A DNA stretch of 12,571 nt from Bryobacteraceae bacterium (GTDB lineage: Bacteria > Acidobacteriota > Terriglobia > Bryobacterales > Bryobacteraceae): contig JACMLA010000324.1 in NCBI GenBank assembly GCA_014379815.1, positions 1 through 12,571 of the forward strand. Direction: 5' to 3'. The notes under the pieces are model-generated. The model made no database searches. It was not told the origin of the DNA and saw only the letters and a list, made by a program, of their open reading frames with translations. The position numbers and the translations under genes are program-made. Below, piece after piece: positions 1 to 7,300 of this stretch. Each line of letters begins with the position of its first letter. Positions within the stretch are counted from its first letter, which is position 1.

Positions 1-16
1 AAACGTCAGAGTGTCT

Positions 17-883
17 TTAAGACGCAGTAGGACGAAGTTTCCGGGCTAGAACAACCAGACCTAGTGCGCTAAGCGCCGTAACGATCGTCCCCGGTTCGGG
101 TGCCGCCGTAATCCCTGCAGTTGTGTAGATCGTCCCCGAATCAGACAAGACCCTAAATGGCAAATCCTGACCGGATTCATCCAGAACGGATAATCCAGTA
201 ACTTCGAGCGTATTCGACAGATCACTCAACGCATAGTTAATCTGGAAAGAACTGTCGGGTGAAGTTCGCAAACGGCTTACGGTGCCGAGCAGCAACCTGT
301 AATTGAAAATCTCGTTTGCTGGCACTACAATTTCGGGTAACACCACGGTTTGGTCGAACGCACCCCGTGCCGGGAAGATATCAGGTAGCGATACCCTCGT
401 AAAGTTCATCTGGCCCTCGACCCGGGTATATTGGGCCACCGCTAGGACAACCGGCCAGAACGCAGCTGGATCCAGTCCCTGTAACGAGCCCGCCGACACT
501 GTCCAGTCAAACTGTCCGGTGATTCGTACGGTCGGCTTCCAGCGATAGCTCGTGGCGGCGCTGTTCGGCGAGGTGACAACGATCCGGTCGACAAGGGTAG
601 CGAACGAGTTTAGGGAGAGGGAGTTGCCGGGTGACAGACTGCCACTTTGCCTCGATCTGACTCCAAGTTGCCCGAAGCTCGCGAAAGCGCTTAGATCGTA
701 GGCAGAAGCGACTCCCAACCCGGACTCATAGGACGCAAATGCGAAACTCGAGTCCGTGTCTCCGTTGAGACCCGACGGTCGGGGTATTGTTCCGGATCCG
801 CCAAACAGGACTTCGACAAATGGCGCGGTTACTGTTGCGCCGTTGCACGACAGACATAACAGCATCAGGGACGCAAAACGCAT
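17..883 (-). CDS. PEP-CTERM sorting-domain protein
   Basis: This is an exported protein of about 288 residues with a PEP-CTERM tail. The C-terminus reads PEPGT, then a hydrophobic stretch (TIVTALSALGLVVLA), then a basic end (RKLRP), which is the tripartite signal recognised by exosortase. The N-terminus (MRFASLMLLCLSCNGA) is a short Sec-type signal peptide. The body is rich in Ser, Thr, Val and Phe and looks beta-rich, but I recognise no enzymatic motif. I chose the ATG at 883 because the signal peptide then starts at residue 1. The upstream TTG at 922 lies inside a TTGACA box and would add 13 unlikely residues. The gene lies about 110 bases downstream of the PepSY operon and may have its own promoter. 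The exosortase itself is not in the window. The sorting class is fairly certain; the function is unknown. Confidence 0.85.
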   Translation of the reverse strand: MRFASLMLLCLSCNGATVTAPFVEVLFGGSGTIPRPSGLNGDTDSSFAFASYESGLGVASAYDLSAFASFGQLGVRSRQSGSLSPGNSLSLNSFATLVDRIVVTSPNSAATSYRWKPTVRITGQFDWTVSAGSLQGLDPAAFWPVVLAVAQYTRVEGQMNFTRVSLPDIFPARGAFDQTVVLPEIVVPANEIFNYRLLLGTVSRLRTSPDSSFQINYALSDLSNTLEVTGLSVLDESGQDLPFRVLSDSGTIYTTAGITAAPEPGTIVTALSALGLVVLARKLRPTAS

Positions 884-892
884 GCTCGGGAG

Positions 893-922
893 ACTATCAC
901 GAATGGCGCTCGCTTTTGTCAA
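893..922 (-). promoter_or_regulatory. candidate promoter of the PEP-CTERM gene
   Basis: On the minus strand a perfect TTGACA -35 hexamer (917-922) is followed after 18 bases by GATAGT (893-898), a 4/6 match to the -10 consensus. The -10 lies only 9 bases before the ATG at 883, so a transcript from it would have almost no leader. Promoter consensus in Acidobacteria is poorly defined, so this is a pattern match only. Confidence 0.3.
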
Positions 923-929
923 ACCCTGC

Positions 930-945
930 AGTACTAGGAAGTACT
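930..945. repeat. AGTACT inverted repeat upstream of the PEP-CTERM gene
   Basis: Two AGTACT hexamers flank the four bases AGGA, which could form a 6-bp stem with a 4-base loop or serve as an operator. It sits 8 bases upstream of the candidate -35 box of the PEP-CTERM gene. On the minus strand it is not followed by a T-run, so it does not look like an intrinsic terminator for the upstream operon. Confidence 0.35.
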
Positions 946-992
946 AAAAACACCATCCTGCGGTTCAGCAGATGTTGCCATATGTGCAAAGG

Positions 993-1547
993 TCAGGGCC
1001 CGGCGGTGCGGATCAGAATCAGCACTACTGTCGCAAAAGCAAGGTTGACTGCGATAAGTGCAACGCCTGGTTTCCGCTCCTGACTACGTTGCCACCACAT
1101 CAGCAAACCAGTTAGGGCAAGCAGCACTGTCGCGAACGAAACGAAGCCAATTGCAGTTCCCCAGACCTTGAGCGGAAGATAGCCCGGCCAGAGTCCGGCA
1201 GCATGGTGCAGCCGGTTCAGCATTCCCAGTGCAGTCGCGCGAGAGGTGGAGACGCCTGCCTTACCACTGACCGGATCGTACGTCACTTCGTAAACCACAC
1301 CCGGCCGCAAGACACGAAACGCGGGCAATTTCCCTCGGATGTCGCCTCGCAGTTGCAGTCTCTGCGCCACATCGGAAGGGCTCAACCCGACCTCCAGATT
1401 AGTTGGCGCCGATACCGTGACCGATGGTTTGAGGTTGAACCACTTGCTATGCGCCATTTGCACCGCACTGATGCCGTACATCAGCAGGAATGGTAGTGCG
1501 GCCAGACCTGACATCAGATGAATCGTGCGCAGAAGAGAGTATTTCAC
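993..1547 (-). CDS. PepSY-type membrane protein, second of a tandem pair
   Basis: This encodes about 184 residues and is the last gene of the GTGA-coupled operon. Three membrane segments can be seen: about residues 11-33 (SGLAALPFLLMYGISAV), about 122-150 and about 160-180. Between the first and second is a soluble, probably periplasmic, domain of about 90 residues. The N-terminal pattern LLR-x-x-H-x-x-SGL followed by LL-x-YG matches the preceding gene and resembles the PepSY-associated transmembrane helix family. Members of that family are often tied to iron uptake or envelope redox functions. The GTG at 1547 overlaps the previous stop as GTGA, so I prefer it to the ATG at 1562. The family call is by pattern only. 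It may act as a heterodimer with its neighbour, which is inference. Confidence 0.6.
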   Translation of the reverse strand: MKYSLLRTIHLMSGLAALPFLLMYGISAVQMAHSKWFNLKPSVTVSAPTNLEVGLSPSDVAQRLQLRGDIRGKLPAFRVLRPGVVYEVTYDPVSGKAGVSTSRATALGMLNRLHHAAGLWPGYLPLKVWGTAIGFVSFATVLLALTGLLMWWQRSQERKPGVALIAVNLAFATVVLILIRTAGP

Positions 1548-2128
1548 CGAAGCACCATCCATAGACCTGCAAAGACCGCAATGCCCAATGCCAGACTGAA
1601 CCAGGCCAGTCGGGAACCAGGTCTGGAAGCCAGCCAAAGCCAGATTCCCGACACTGCGAAGAAGAGTAAGCCCCAGATTCCCAGCTCATTCCACATCGCC
1701 CAGATACGAATCAATTGGTCTGCTTCGGAATCGGCGAGCGTTGCTGCGTGTATGTCTTCGAAAAACAAAGCCGTGCTGTTGCGAATGGATTCGACACGCA
1801 GGGCAGTGGGCAATACGGTCACACGGTAGATCCCGTTTATGTTGTAGAAGTCGAGCAGTAAGTGTCCGTCGGCCGACTTACGCAGGAACCAGTCAGGTAC
1901 CGGCCGCGACATAGCAGGCTGGACTGTTTCGTACGCCCGAGCGGCGACCTGCTTATCGCTTTCGTCGGGCTTACGCTGGAATGCGATCGTGCGGGTAGTG
2001 TGCGGCGTTTTGGGTCGCTCCAGTGAAGGCTGCGCCGTGGCGACCAGACCCTCGACACCGTATACCAGCAACTGTGAAAAGACGAGTAAACCCGAGTAGA
2101 TGTGCAGCTTGCGAAGAAGACCCGTCAC
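1544..2128 (-). CDS. PepSY-type membrane protein, first of a tandem pair
   Basis: This encodes 194 residues with one membrane helix near the N-terminus (about 9-30, HIYSGLLVFSQLLVYGVEGL) and two near the C-terminus (about 142-166 and 172-192). They enclose a soluble region of about 110 residues. The start LLRKLH-x-x-SGL resembles the first helix of PepSY-associated transmembrane proteins. Full-size PepSY membrane proteins are roughly 350-500 residues, so this gene and the next look like two half-size relatives in tandem. The GTG start overlaps the DUF885 stop by four bases (GTGA) and the stop overlaps the next start in the same way. No catalytic or metal-binding cluster is visible. Function is unknown; a role in envelope redox or metal handling would be a guess from the family. 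Confidence 0.6.
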   Translation of the reverse strand: MTGLLRKLHIYSGLLVFSQLLVYGVEGLVATAQPSLERPKTPHTTRTIAFQRKPDESDKQVAARAYETVQPAMSRPVPDWFLRKSADGHLLLDFYNINGIYRVTVLPTALRVESIRNSTALFFEDIHAATLADSEADQLIRIWAMWNELGIWGLLFFAVSGIWLWLASRPGSRLAWFSLALGIAVFAGLWMVLR

Positions 2129-3816
2129 ACGGTACCCATAAGCTCGCGTATGTACCGGGGAGCAGGAGACCCGAATGAAAGCAGGCGATCGTTGAAGGCT
2201 TTCTCATCTTGAATCGGCCCGTGTTTCTGCACATACTCTTCTCGCAAGCCGTCGAGTTCCGTGGTACCCGTGTAGTAAGTGGATAACTGAGTCGAGGTCA
2301 GCATCGCGCGGCGCCACTTACCCGCAGCTTCACTTCTTTCCTGAAAGCCTTCGGTCAGCATCATGTCCATAGCCTGCCCTTCCGTCATGCCACGGGAATG
2401 TATTCCCTGGTCGAGTAGCGAGTTGATGATTGTCCTTAGCCTCATCTTCAGCTGTTGCATTCGCACTTCCGGCCCACCGAACCCGGCATCGGCCATCACT
2501 TTCTCGGCGTAGACGGCCCATCCTTCAGTAAACGTACCGCTGGAAAATACCACTCGTGTCAAAGTGGGGGCTTTGAACCGATTGGCGTGAGCACGCTGCA
2601 AGTAGTGACCCGGCATCGCCTCGTGCACGACCAGGTTCTTCGTCATCGAGTTGTTGTACTCGCGGAAGTAACTTGTGACCTGCGCTTCGGACCAGCCTTG
2701 TGGAGGTGGCGAGATGTTGAAGAACGTCACGCCGTTTTTCTCCAGCGGTCCTGGCGAAGCGCAACTCGCGACCGCCACGCCTCGCTGAAACTCAGGCATT
2801 TCAAGAATCCTGAGAGGGCTCTCGTAAAGGCTCACGATGTTGTGGGTGCGTACATACTCTGTAGCCTCAACCATGTCCCGCTGAGCTAGTCCGAGTATCG
2901 TGTCACCGGACGGCCTCTGATCGGCAAGCTTGTCGAGGACGGCCCGAATCGTCGCAGTACGATTTCCCGCAACCGGCTTCGTCAGCCTGGACGCAGTGTC
3001 GTAAATCATCGCCTGCGTCTGCTTCAGGTCCCGGTCCGCTCTCTCCCGGATCTGCGCCGCAGTAAGGTCGGATCCGAGCGTGTGCCGCAGTTTGGCCTGA
3101 TACAGCTCAGGTCCAATACGAAAGTCCTGGTTGGCTCCTGGGAGCAGCTCTGTCTTCATCCATTCACGCCACTCATTCAGCGCAGCGACAGCTTTGGCTT
3201 GCACAGGTGCGATTGCCGTGCGGCTTTGGGCAGGTGCTTTTGCCAGATATGTATCCAGGACGGTAGTGATCAGGTTGATGGTGCCCTGCGTTTGCGCGAC
3301 AGCCGTCTCGGCATGAATCTTCGTCGAGGTCTTCAGAATACGCCGCGCTGCTGCAAGGTACCCCGGCACTGCGTCCAGACGACCCTGAACAGATTTCAGA
3401 CGCTCCGGCAGACCAGCAAAATCTCGTTCCAGCAAGTAGTAAATCGCCGAGCCGGGGTTATAGAGCATGGGATTCCACTCGCGTTCCCGCAGTACCGTAT
3501 CGTTCCAGATCGTCCTCTCGATATGCGCAATCAATATCCGCAAATCGATCTGGTTTACTTTGTCCAGCCGCGATGTTTCCAGAGACCTGGCCCGGTGCAG
3601 AAAGTCCCGCTCTCTGGCAAGGTCTGCCTTCAAACTTTCGGGTGTGATGTTGGCAAGCTGCCCATCGTAGCGATGCTCTCCCAGACTCGTGGCGGTCTCC
3701 GGCCTCGCCTGAAAGAAAGCCTGCAGGTAGTCATCAGCCAGCTTTTCGAACTTACCGGATTGCTGCGCCAGCATCGGTACAGCGAAGGTGGAAATGATCA
3801 GATCTCTTCGGGTCAC
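2125..3816 (-). CDS. DUF885 family metallopeptidase-like protein
   Basis: This encodes 563 residues, the usual size for DUF885 proteins, a family related to zinc carboxypeptidases. The hallmark HEAMPGH (398-404) supplies two His and a Glu for a HExxxxH-type zinc site, and TEGWAVYAE (430-438) supplies the downstream conserved Glu. Other typical stretches are ARPETATSLGEHRYDG near residue 40 and the C-terminal TYYTGTTEL (513-521). The first 20 residues ([18 protein letters not shown]) look like a weak export signal with an adjacent Arg pair, so a periplasmic location is likely but not certain. The GTG start overlaps the regulator stop as GTGA, and the stop overlaps the next start identically. 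The protein is complete, with no missing key residue. Peptidase activity is inferred from the family; the substrate is unknown. Confidence 0.88.
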   Translation of the reverse strand: MTRRDLIISTFAVPMLAQQSGKFEKLADDYLQAFFQARPETATSLGEHRYDGQLANITPESLKADLARERDFLHRARSLETSRLDKVNQIDLRILIAHIERTIWNDTVLREREWNPMLYNPGSAIYYLLERDFAGLPERLKSVQGRLDAVPGYLAAARRILKTSTKIHAETAVAQTQGTINLITTVLDTYLAKAPAQSRTAIAPVQAKAVAALNEWREWMKTELLPGANQDFRIGPELYQAKLRHTLGSDLTAAQIRERADRDLKQTQAMIYDTASRLTKPVAGNRTATIRAVLDKLADQRPSGDTILGLAQRDMVEATEYVRTHNIVSLYESPLRILEMPEFQRGVAVASCASPGPLEKNGVTFFNISPPPQGWSEAQVTSYFREYNNSMTKNLVVHEAMPGHYLQRAHANRFKAPTLTRVVFSSGTFTEGWAVYAEKVMADAGFGGPEVRMQQLKMRLRTIINSLLDQGIHSRGMTEGQAMDMMLTEGFQERSEAAGKWRRAMLTSTQLSTYYTGTTELDGLREEYVQKHGPIQDEKAFNDRLLSFGSPAPRYIRELMGTV

Positions 3817-4751
3817 GGTTCCAGCGTAGCGGGTTTGTGTCCAATGGCAAGTATCGTTTCAAAGTGGGGAGCCTCCTCTTCGCGGTGCACCACCGAGACC
3901 TCCACGTCCCGGAATCCAGCCGTCTGCAGAAGGTCTGCCAGCTCCGCCTGGGAGAACCCAAGCCACACATCGGCGTACATATCGCGAGCTTCTTCAAAAC
4001 GATGTTTGAGTAAATCCATCACGACGACACGACCGCCTGGTTTCAAGATTCGCCAGGCCTCGGAGACGCTGCGTTTCGGGTGAATTGCATGGTGCAGACT
4101 CTGATGGAGCAAGGCTAAGTCGGCCTCTTCGCTGGCAATCGGCAAAGCCTCCAGATCGCCGTGGCGATACTCCAGATTTGTAACTGCATTCCGCCTTGCG
4201 ACCTCTGCACCGAACTCCACCATCTTCGACGAACTGTCGACAGCGATAACATGCTTAGCACGCTGGGCCAGTAGTAGTGACATCGTCGCTTCGCCCGCGC
4301 CAAGATCGGCAATCGTGAGCGGTGGGAGCAACTGGAAGAGCATCTCTGCCAGACCTTTCCAGCTCCGGCCTGGAACATAGTTCCGGCCAAAACGGCCTGC
4401 AAGCTCGTCAAAATAACTTCGGATCTTATCTTTGCGCTTGTTGAGAATCAAAGCCAGCGCACGGTCATCGGCTCCCGCTTCTTTTAGCTCGGTACTGCTG
4501 GCTTCGATCAGTTTTGCAATCACAGGGGAAAGAAGCGGGGACAGCTGATACAGACTCTTCTGTCCCGCCTTCCGGACCTCGACCAGACCCGCATGCTTCA
4601 GCTGAGCCAGTTGCATGGAGATTCGGCTTTGCCCCATGCCGAGGATGTCCTGCAACTCCGCAACGTTCAGTTCTTCAGACCTCACAAGCCGCAGGATGCG
4701 CAGTCGCCCTTCGTCGCCAAGCACTCGAAGAGCCTTAAGAATATCCGCCAC
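3813..4751 (-). CDS. ArsR-type regulator fused to SAM-dependent methyltransferase domain (SahR-like)
   Basis: This two-domain protein has about 312 residues. The first 80 or so form an ArsR winged helix, with [13 protein letters not shown] and a recognition helix around [18 protein letters not shown]. From about residue 140 there is a class I methyltransferase fold: motif [11 protein letters not shown], the acidic AVDSS, GDLEALP, and [11 protein letters not shown]. The gene is divergent from ahcY. In Proteobacteria, ArsR-family SahR regulators near ahcY sense S-adenosylhomocysteine, and forms with a methyltransferase domain are, to my recollection, known, so the domain probably binds SAM or SAH as a sensor. 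It lacks the Cys-rich metal site expected of metal-sensing ArsR proteins. The start is uncertain: GTG at 4751 is preferred because the TTG codons at 4772 and 4769 lie inside the candidate operator. It is the first gene of the four-gene GTGA-coupled operon. Confidence 0.85.
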   Translation of the reverse strand: MADILKALRVLGDEGRLRILRLVRSEELNVAELQDILGMGQSRISMQLAQLKHAGLVEVRKAGQKSLYQLSPLLSPVIAKLIEASSTELKEAGADDRALALILNKRKDKIRSYFDELAGRFGRNYVPGRSWKGLAEMLFQLLPPLTIADLGAGEATMSLLLAQRAKHVIAVDSSSKMVEFGAEVARRNAVTNLEYRHGDLEALPIASEEADLALLHQSLHHAIHPKRSVSEAWRILKPGGRVVVMDLLKHRFEEARDMYADVWLGFSQAELADLLQTAGFRDVEVSVVHREEEAPHFETILAIGHKPATLEP

Positions 4752-4764
4752 TGGCTCACAGTCT

Positions 4765-4788
4765 ATCAACAAATCATGATTGTTTGAT
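4765..4788. promoter_or_regulatory. 24-bp palindrome, candidate operator between regulator and ahcY
   Basis: The arms ATCAA (4765-4769) and TTGAT (4784-4788) enclose a perfect 10-base palindrome AATCATGATT (4772-4781). Only the two base pairs between arm and core are mismatched, so 20 of 24 positions are symmetric. It lies upstream of the ahcY extended -10 box and just before the preferred regulator start. That position suits repression of ahcY and autoregulation by the adjacent ArsR-type protein. Symmetry and position are seen; binding is inferred. Confidence 0.55.
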
Positions 4789-4806
4789 GAGCGATTGTGT
4801 TATGCT
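4780..4806 (+). promoter_or_regulatory. candidate ahcY promoter with extended -10
   Basis: TGTTATGCT (4798-4806) matches an extended -10 element (TGn followed by TATGCT, 4/6 to consensus). The -35 is weak, the best being TTGTTT at 4780-4785 with 15-base spacing. A start around 4813 would give a leader of about 16 bases. A weak Shine-Dalgarno (GAAGG, 4814-4818) lies 10 bases before the ATG. The 24-bp palindrome overlaps the -35 area. Confidence 0.35.
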
Positions 4807-4828
4807 TAGAGCCGAAGGCAAAACTCCC

Positions 4829-6250
4829 ATGACTACTGTCGTTACACCCGCTACCGAATATCAGGTTGCAAACATTTCTCTCGCCGACTGGGGCCGCAAG
4901 GAAATCGACGTCGCTGAGCATGAAATGCCCGGCTTGATGGCGATCCGCAACAAGTACGCCGCAGAAAAACCGCTGGACGGCGTGCGCATTACCGGCTCGC
5001 TCCACATGACAATTCAGACCGCTGTCCTGATTGAGACACTGGTCGATCTTGGCGCCAATGTACGTTGGGCCAGCTGCAACATCTTTTCCACGCAGGATCA
5101 TGCTGCGGCGGCAATTGCTGCTACAGGGATTCCGGTTTTTGCCTGGAAGGGCGAAACACTCGAAGAGTACTGGGACTGCACCTGGAAAGCAGTCAGCTTT
5201 GCCGATGGCAAAGGCCCCGAGCTGGTTGTGGATGATGGCGGCGACGTAACGCTCCTGATCCACAAGGGCTACGAACTGGAGCAGGGCAGTGACTGGGTCA
5301 ACACTCCCTCGGGCAGCCATGAAGAAAAGGTGATCAAAGACCTGCTGAAGCGGATTCATGCCGAAAGCCCGAATCATTTCGCACATCTGGTGAAGGCGTG
5401 GCGTGGTGTTTCTGAAGAGACAACGACCGGTGTACACCGCCTCTACAAGATGAAGCAGGAAGGCAAGCTCCTGGTTCCGGCAATCAACGTCAACGACTCG
5501 GTGACGAAGTCGAAGTTCGACAACCTGTACGGCTGCCGCGAGTCGCTGGCCGACGGTATCAAGCGCGCAACCGATGTCATGCTCGCGGGCAAGGTTGCTG
5601 TGGTTTGCGGATATGGCGACGTCGGTAAGGGTTCCGCGCATTCGCTGCGTGGAATGGGCGCCCGCGTCATTGTGACAGAGATCGATCCGATCAACGCACT
5701 GCAGGCCGCGATGGAAGGCTATCAGGTCACCACCATCGAAGAGACGATGGGTCTGGGAGACATCTACGTGACCACCACTGGCAACGTGGACATTATCACT
5801 CTCGACCACATGCAGAACATGAAGGATCAGGCCATTGTGTGCAACATTGGCCACTTTGACAATGAGATTCAGGTCGACTTGTTGAATCAATCCAGCGCCG
5901 TTCGTCTGAACATCAAACCCCAGGTAGACAAGTACACCTTCGATGGCGGGAACAGCATCTACCTGCTCGCTGAAGGCCGTCTCGTCAACCTTGGTTGCGC
6001 CACCGGGCACCCGAGCTTCGTGATGTCCGCCAGCTTTGCAAACCAGACACTGGCGCAGATCGATCTCTGGAAGAACAAGGACAATTACGGCATCGAGGTC
6101 TACACGCTTCCCAAGCGTCTCGATGAGGAAGTAGCCCGGCTCCATCTGGAAAAGATCGGCGTCAAGCTCACCACCCTTACCAAGAACCAGGCAGACTACA
6201 TCGGTGTGCCTGTGGAAGGTCCCTACAAGCCCGAGCATTACCGCTACTAA
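4829..6250 (+). CDS. ahcY: S-adenosylhomocysteine hydrolase (adenosylhomocysteinase)
   Basis: This encodes 473 residues, in the range of long bacterial AhcY enzymes. It reversibly splits S-adenosylhomocysteine into adenosine and homocysteine in the cytoplasm, using tightly bound NAD. This relieves product inhibition of methyltransferases and feeds methionine regeneration. The NAD-binding loop [10 protein letters not shown] is at 261-270, followed by VIVTEIDP. The substrate region [13 protein letters not shown] is at about 220-232, [13 protein letters not shown] at about 394-406, and the typical C-terminal end KPEHYRY is intact. I chose the ATG at 4829 because alignment-like similarity begins near ADWGRKEI; an upstream in-frame TTG at 4784 lies inside the operator and promoter. 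It is a single-gene unit facing the opposing cytochrome operon and ends at a hairpin terminator. No SAH riboswitch fits in the short leader, so control by the divergent ArsR-type protein is the likely mode. Confidence 0.97.
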   Translation: MTTVVTPATEYQVANISLADWGRKEIDVAEHEMPGLMAIRNKYAAEKPLDGVRITGSLHMTIQTAVLIETLVDLGANVRWASCNIFSTQDHAAAAIAATGIPVFAWKGETLEEYWDCTWKAVSFADGKGPELVVDDGGDVTLLIHKGYELEQGSDWVNTPSGSHEEKVIKDLLKRIHAESPNHFAHLVKAWRGVSEETTTGVHRLYKMKQEGKLLVPAINVNDSVTKSKFDNLYGCRESLADGIKRATDVMLAGKVAVVCGYGDVGKGSAHSLRGMGARVIVTEIDPINALQAAMEGYQVTTIEETMGLGDIYVTTTGNVDIITLDHMQNMKDQAIVCNIGHFDNEIQVDLLNQSSAVRLNIKPQVDKYTFDGGNSIYLLAEGRLVNLGCATGHPSFVMSASFANQTLAQIDLWKNKDNYGIEVYTLPKRLDEEVARLHLEKIGVKLTTLTKNQADYIGVPVEGPYKPEHYRY

Positions 6251-6276
6251 GCTTTTACGCTTCCAGTGTCAGTGAA

Positions 6277-6306
6277 AAGGGCCAGCGTTTCCATGCGCTG
6301 GCCCTT
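6277..6306. terminator. bidirectional intrinsic terminator
   Basis: A perfect 11-bp stem, AAGGGCCAGCG (6277-6287) paired with CGCTGGCCCTT (6296-6306), encloses an 8-base loop. On the plus strand it is followed by a short T-rich tract (CCTGTTTCT). On the minus strand the stem runs into TTTT then CAC. It lies 26 bases after the ahcY stop and 7 bases beyond the cytochrome stop, so it can end both converging transcripts. Confidence 0.85.
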
Positions 6307-6313
6307 CCTGTTT

Positions 6314-7300
6314 CTAGTCGGGATAGGGCTCGCCTGCGCGGGCCACCCGGATGCGGTGATCGGAGAACGAGGCATGCGCTCCGGGAAGTTCCACCTTAGG
6401 CATATGGCACGAGGCACATTGGGACGATGCCTTCGGGCATGGTCTTGCTTTCACAGATGCACCTGCATGACAGGACTGACAGGCCCCATCCGTCCGCGTT
6501 GTCTCCATCAACGCTGGCCGATGTGGATCGTGACAGGCCGTGCAGGAGATCCGGGGATCGGCGGGGTCATAGCAGCGGCTCTGGCTCAAGCGAAACGGCT
6601 GAAAGCGGACGGTGCTTACGCCTCTGGACTTCATCAGCATCACTTGCTCCCAGGTCCGGTGACACGTGCCGCAAAGGTCTGACATCGACTCTGCGGGTGC
6701 GTTCTTCAGCGTCGGCATACTCCCTTTCGAGGGCTTCGCAGCATGTGCCTCCGAGTCTCCATGACAACGGTCACATTGCACACCGGCGATCAACCCTGGC
6801 GGCACTCCACCTTTACTGCGTGCCGTTTCACCGGAGGAGTGACATCCAAAGCAGTCACTCACATCGGATCGCGACATTAGCCGGCCCACAGCTTCGGCTA
6901 CATTCGCAGGAGAGGCGTTAGCGGCACCGATGGTCAGGTCGAGACCGTTCTTGCGCGGGTAGTAACTGACACGGGACTCAAGCAACTGCCCCTCGTGCTT
7001 CAGGATGAAAGTCTGACCTGTTCGACCACTTCCAAAAATCCAGTCCACCGGCACCTGCAAGACTTCAGCACCACGTCGCGTCTCGTACTGGAGCTGTTTC
7101 CCTTGTCGGAAGATGCGGTAGTTGTAGCCGTTGAACGATCCCAGCAACTCCGCTTTGTCCCACGCCGCGGAAGTCCCAAGAGTCAGTGTCATCGGACTGA
7201 TTGCGACGTGCTTCGTCTGAACGTGGCAGCCGGCACATCGCGCCTCAGACGCGGACAACATCCCGGTAAACAACAGCAGGAAGAGGACAGCCGTTGCCAC
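6314..7300 (-). CDS. secreted heptaheme cytochrome c
   Basis: This encodes 328 residues with a hydrophobic Sec signal (VLFLLLFTGMLSASEA) and seven CxxCH haem-attachment motifs: CAGCH (22), CFGCH (150), CDRCH (176), CGTCH (210), CTACH (253), CQSCH (274) and CASCH (295). The final CHMPK with a later DHRI resembles the end of other multiheme cytochromes. About 120 residues with no Cys separate haem 1 from haem 2 and look beta-rich (YRIFRQGKQLQYETRRG), so a substrate- or partner-binding insert is possible. The GTG start shares one base with the upstream stop (TAGTG), so it is coupled to the small secreted gene. It is the last gene before the terminator. It most likely transfers electrons in the periplasm or at the cell surface. 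No enzyme-specific motif is visible, and the partner may be the DUF1592 dihaem protein. Confidence 0.9.
   Translation of the reverse strand: MATAVLFLLLFTGMLSASEARCAGCHVQTKHVAISPMTLTLGTSAAWDKAELLGSFNGYNYRIFRQGKQLQYETRRGAEVLQVPVDWIFGSGRTGQTFILKHEGQLLESRVSYYPRKNGLDLTIGAANASPANVAEAVGRLMSRSDVSDCFGCHSSGETARSKGGVPPGLIAGVQCDRCHGDSEAHAAKPSKGSMPTLKNAPAESMSDLCGTCHRTWEQVMLMKSRGVSTVRFQPFRLSQSRCYDPADPRISCTACHDPHRPALMETTRTDGACQSCHAGASVKARPCPKASSQCASCHMPKVELPGAHASFSDHRIRVARAGEPYPD

Noticed and set aside
960..992. Possible sigma54-type promoter (GGCAACATCTGC on the plus strand)
   Set aside because: The spacing between GG and GC is 8 rather than 10 and it points away from the PEP-CTERM gene.
923..992. Possible terminator between the PepSY operon and the PEP-CTERM gene
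   Set aside because: The only hairpin (930-945) is short, AT-containing, and lacks a following T-run on the minus strand.
3082..4083. Plus-strand open frame of 333 codons
   Set aside because: It lies opposite the DUF885 gene and the regulator, crosses their junction, is Cys- and Arg-rich with no family signature, and is a shadow.
4789..4828. Possible SAH riboswitch in the ahcY leader
   Set aside because: Only about 40 bases separate the palindrome from the ATG, too little for the known riboswitch fold, and no matching stems are visible.
4766..6238. Open frame of 490 codons on the minus strand opposite ahcY
   Set aside because: It is antisense to the clearly functional ahcY, shows no recognisable domain, and is explained by ahcY codon bias leaving few stops on the other strand.
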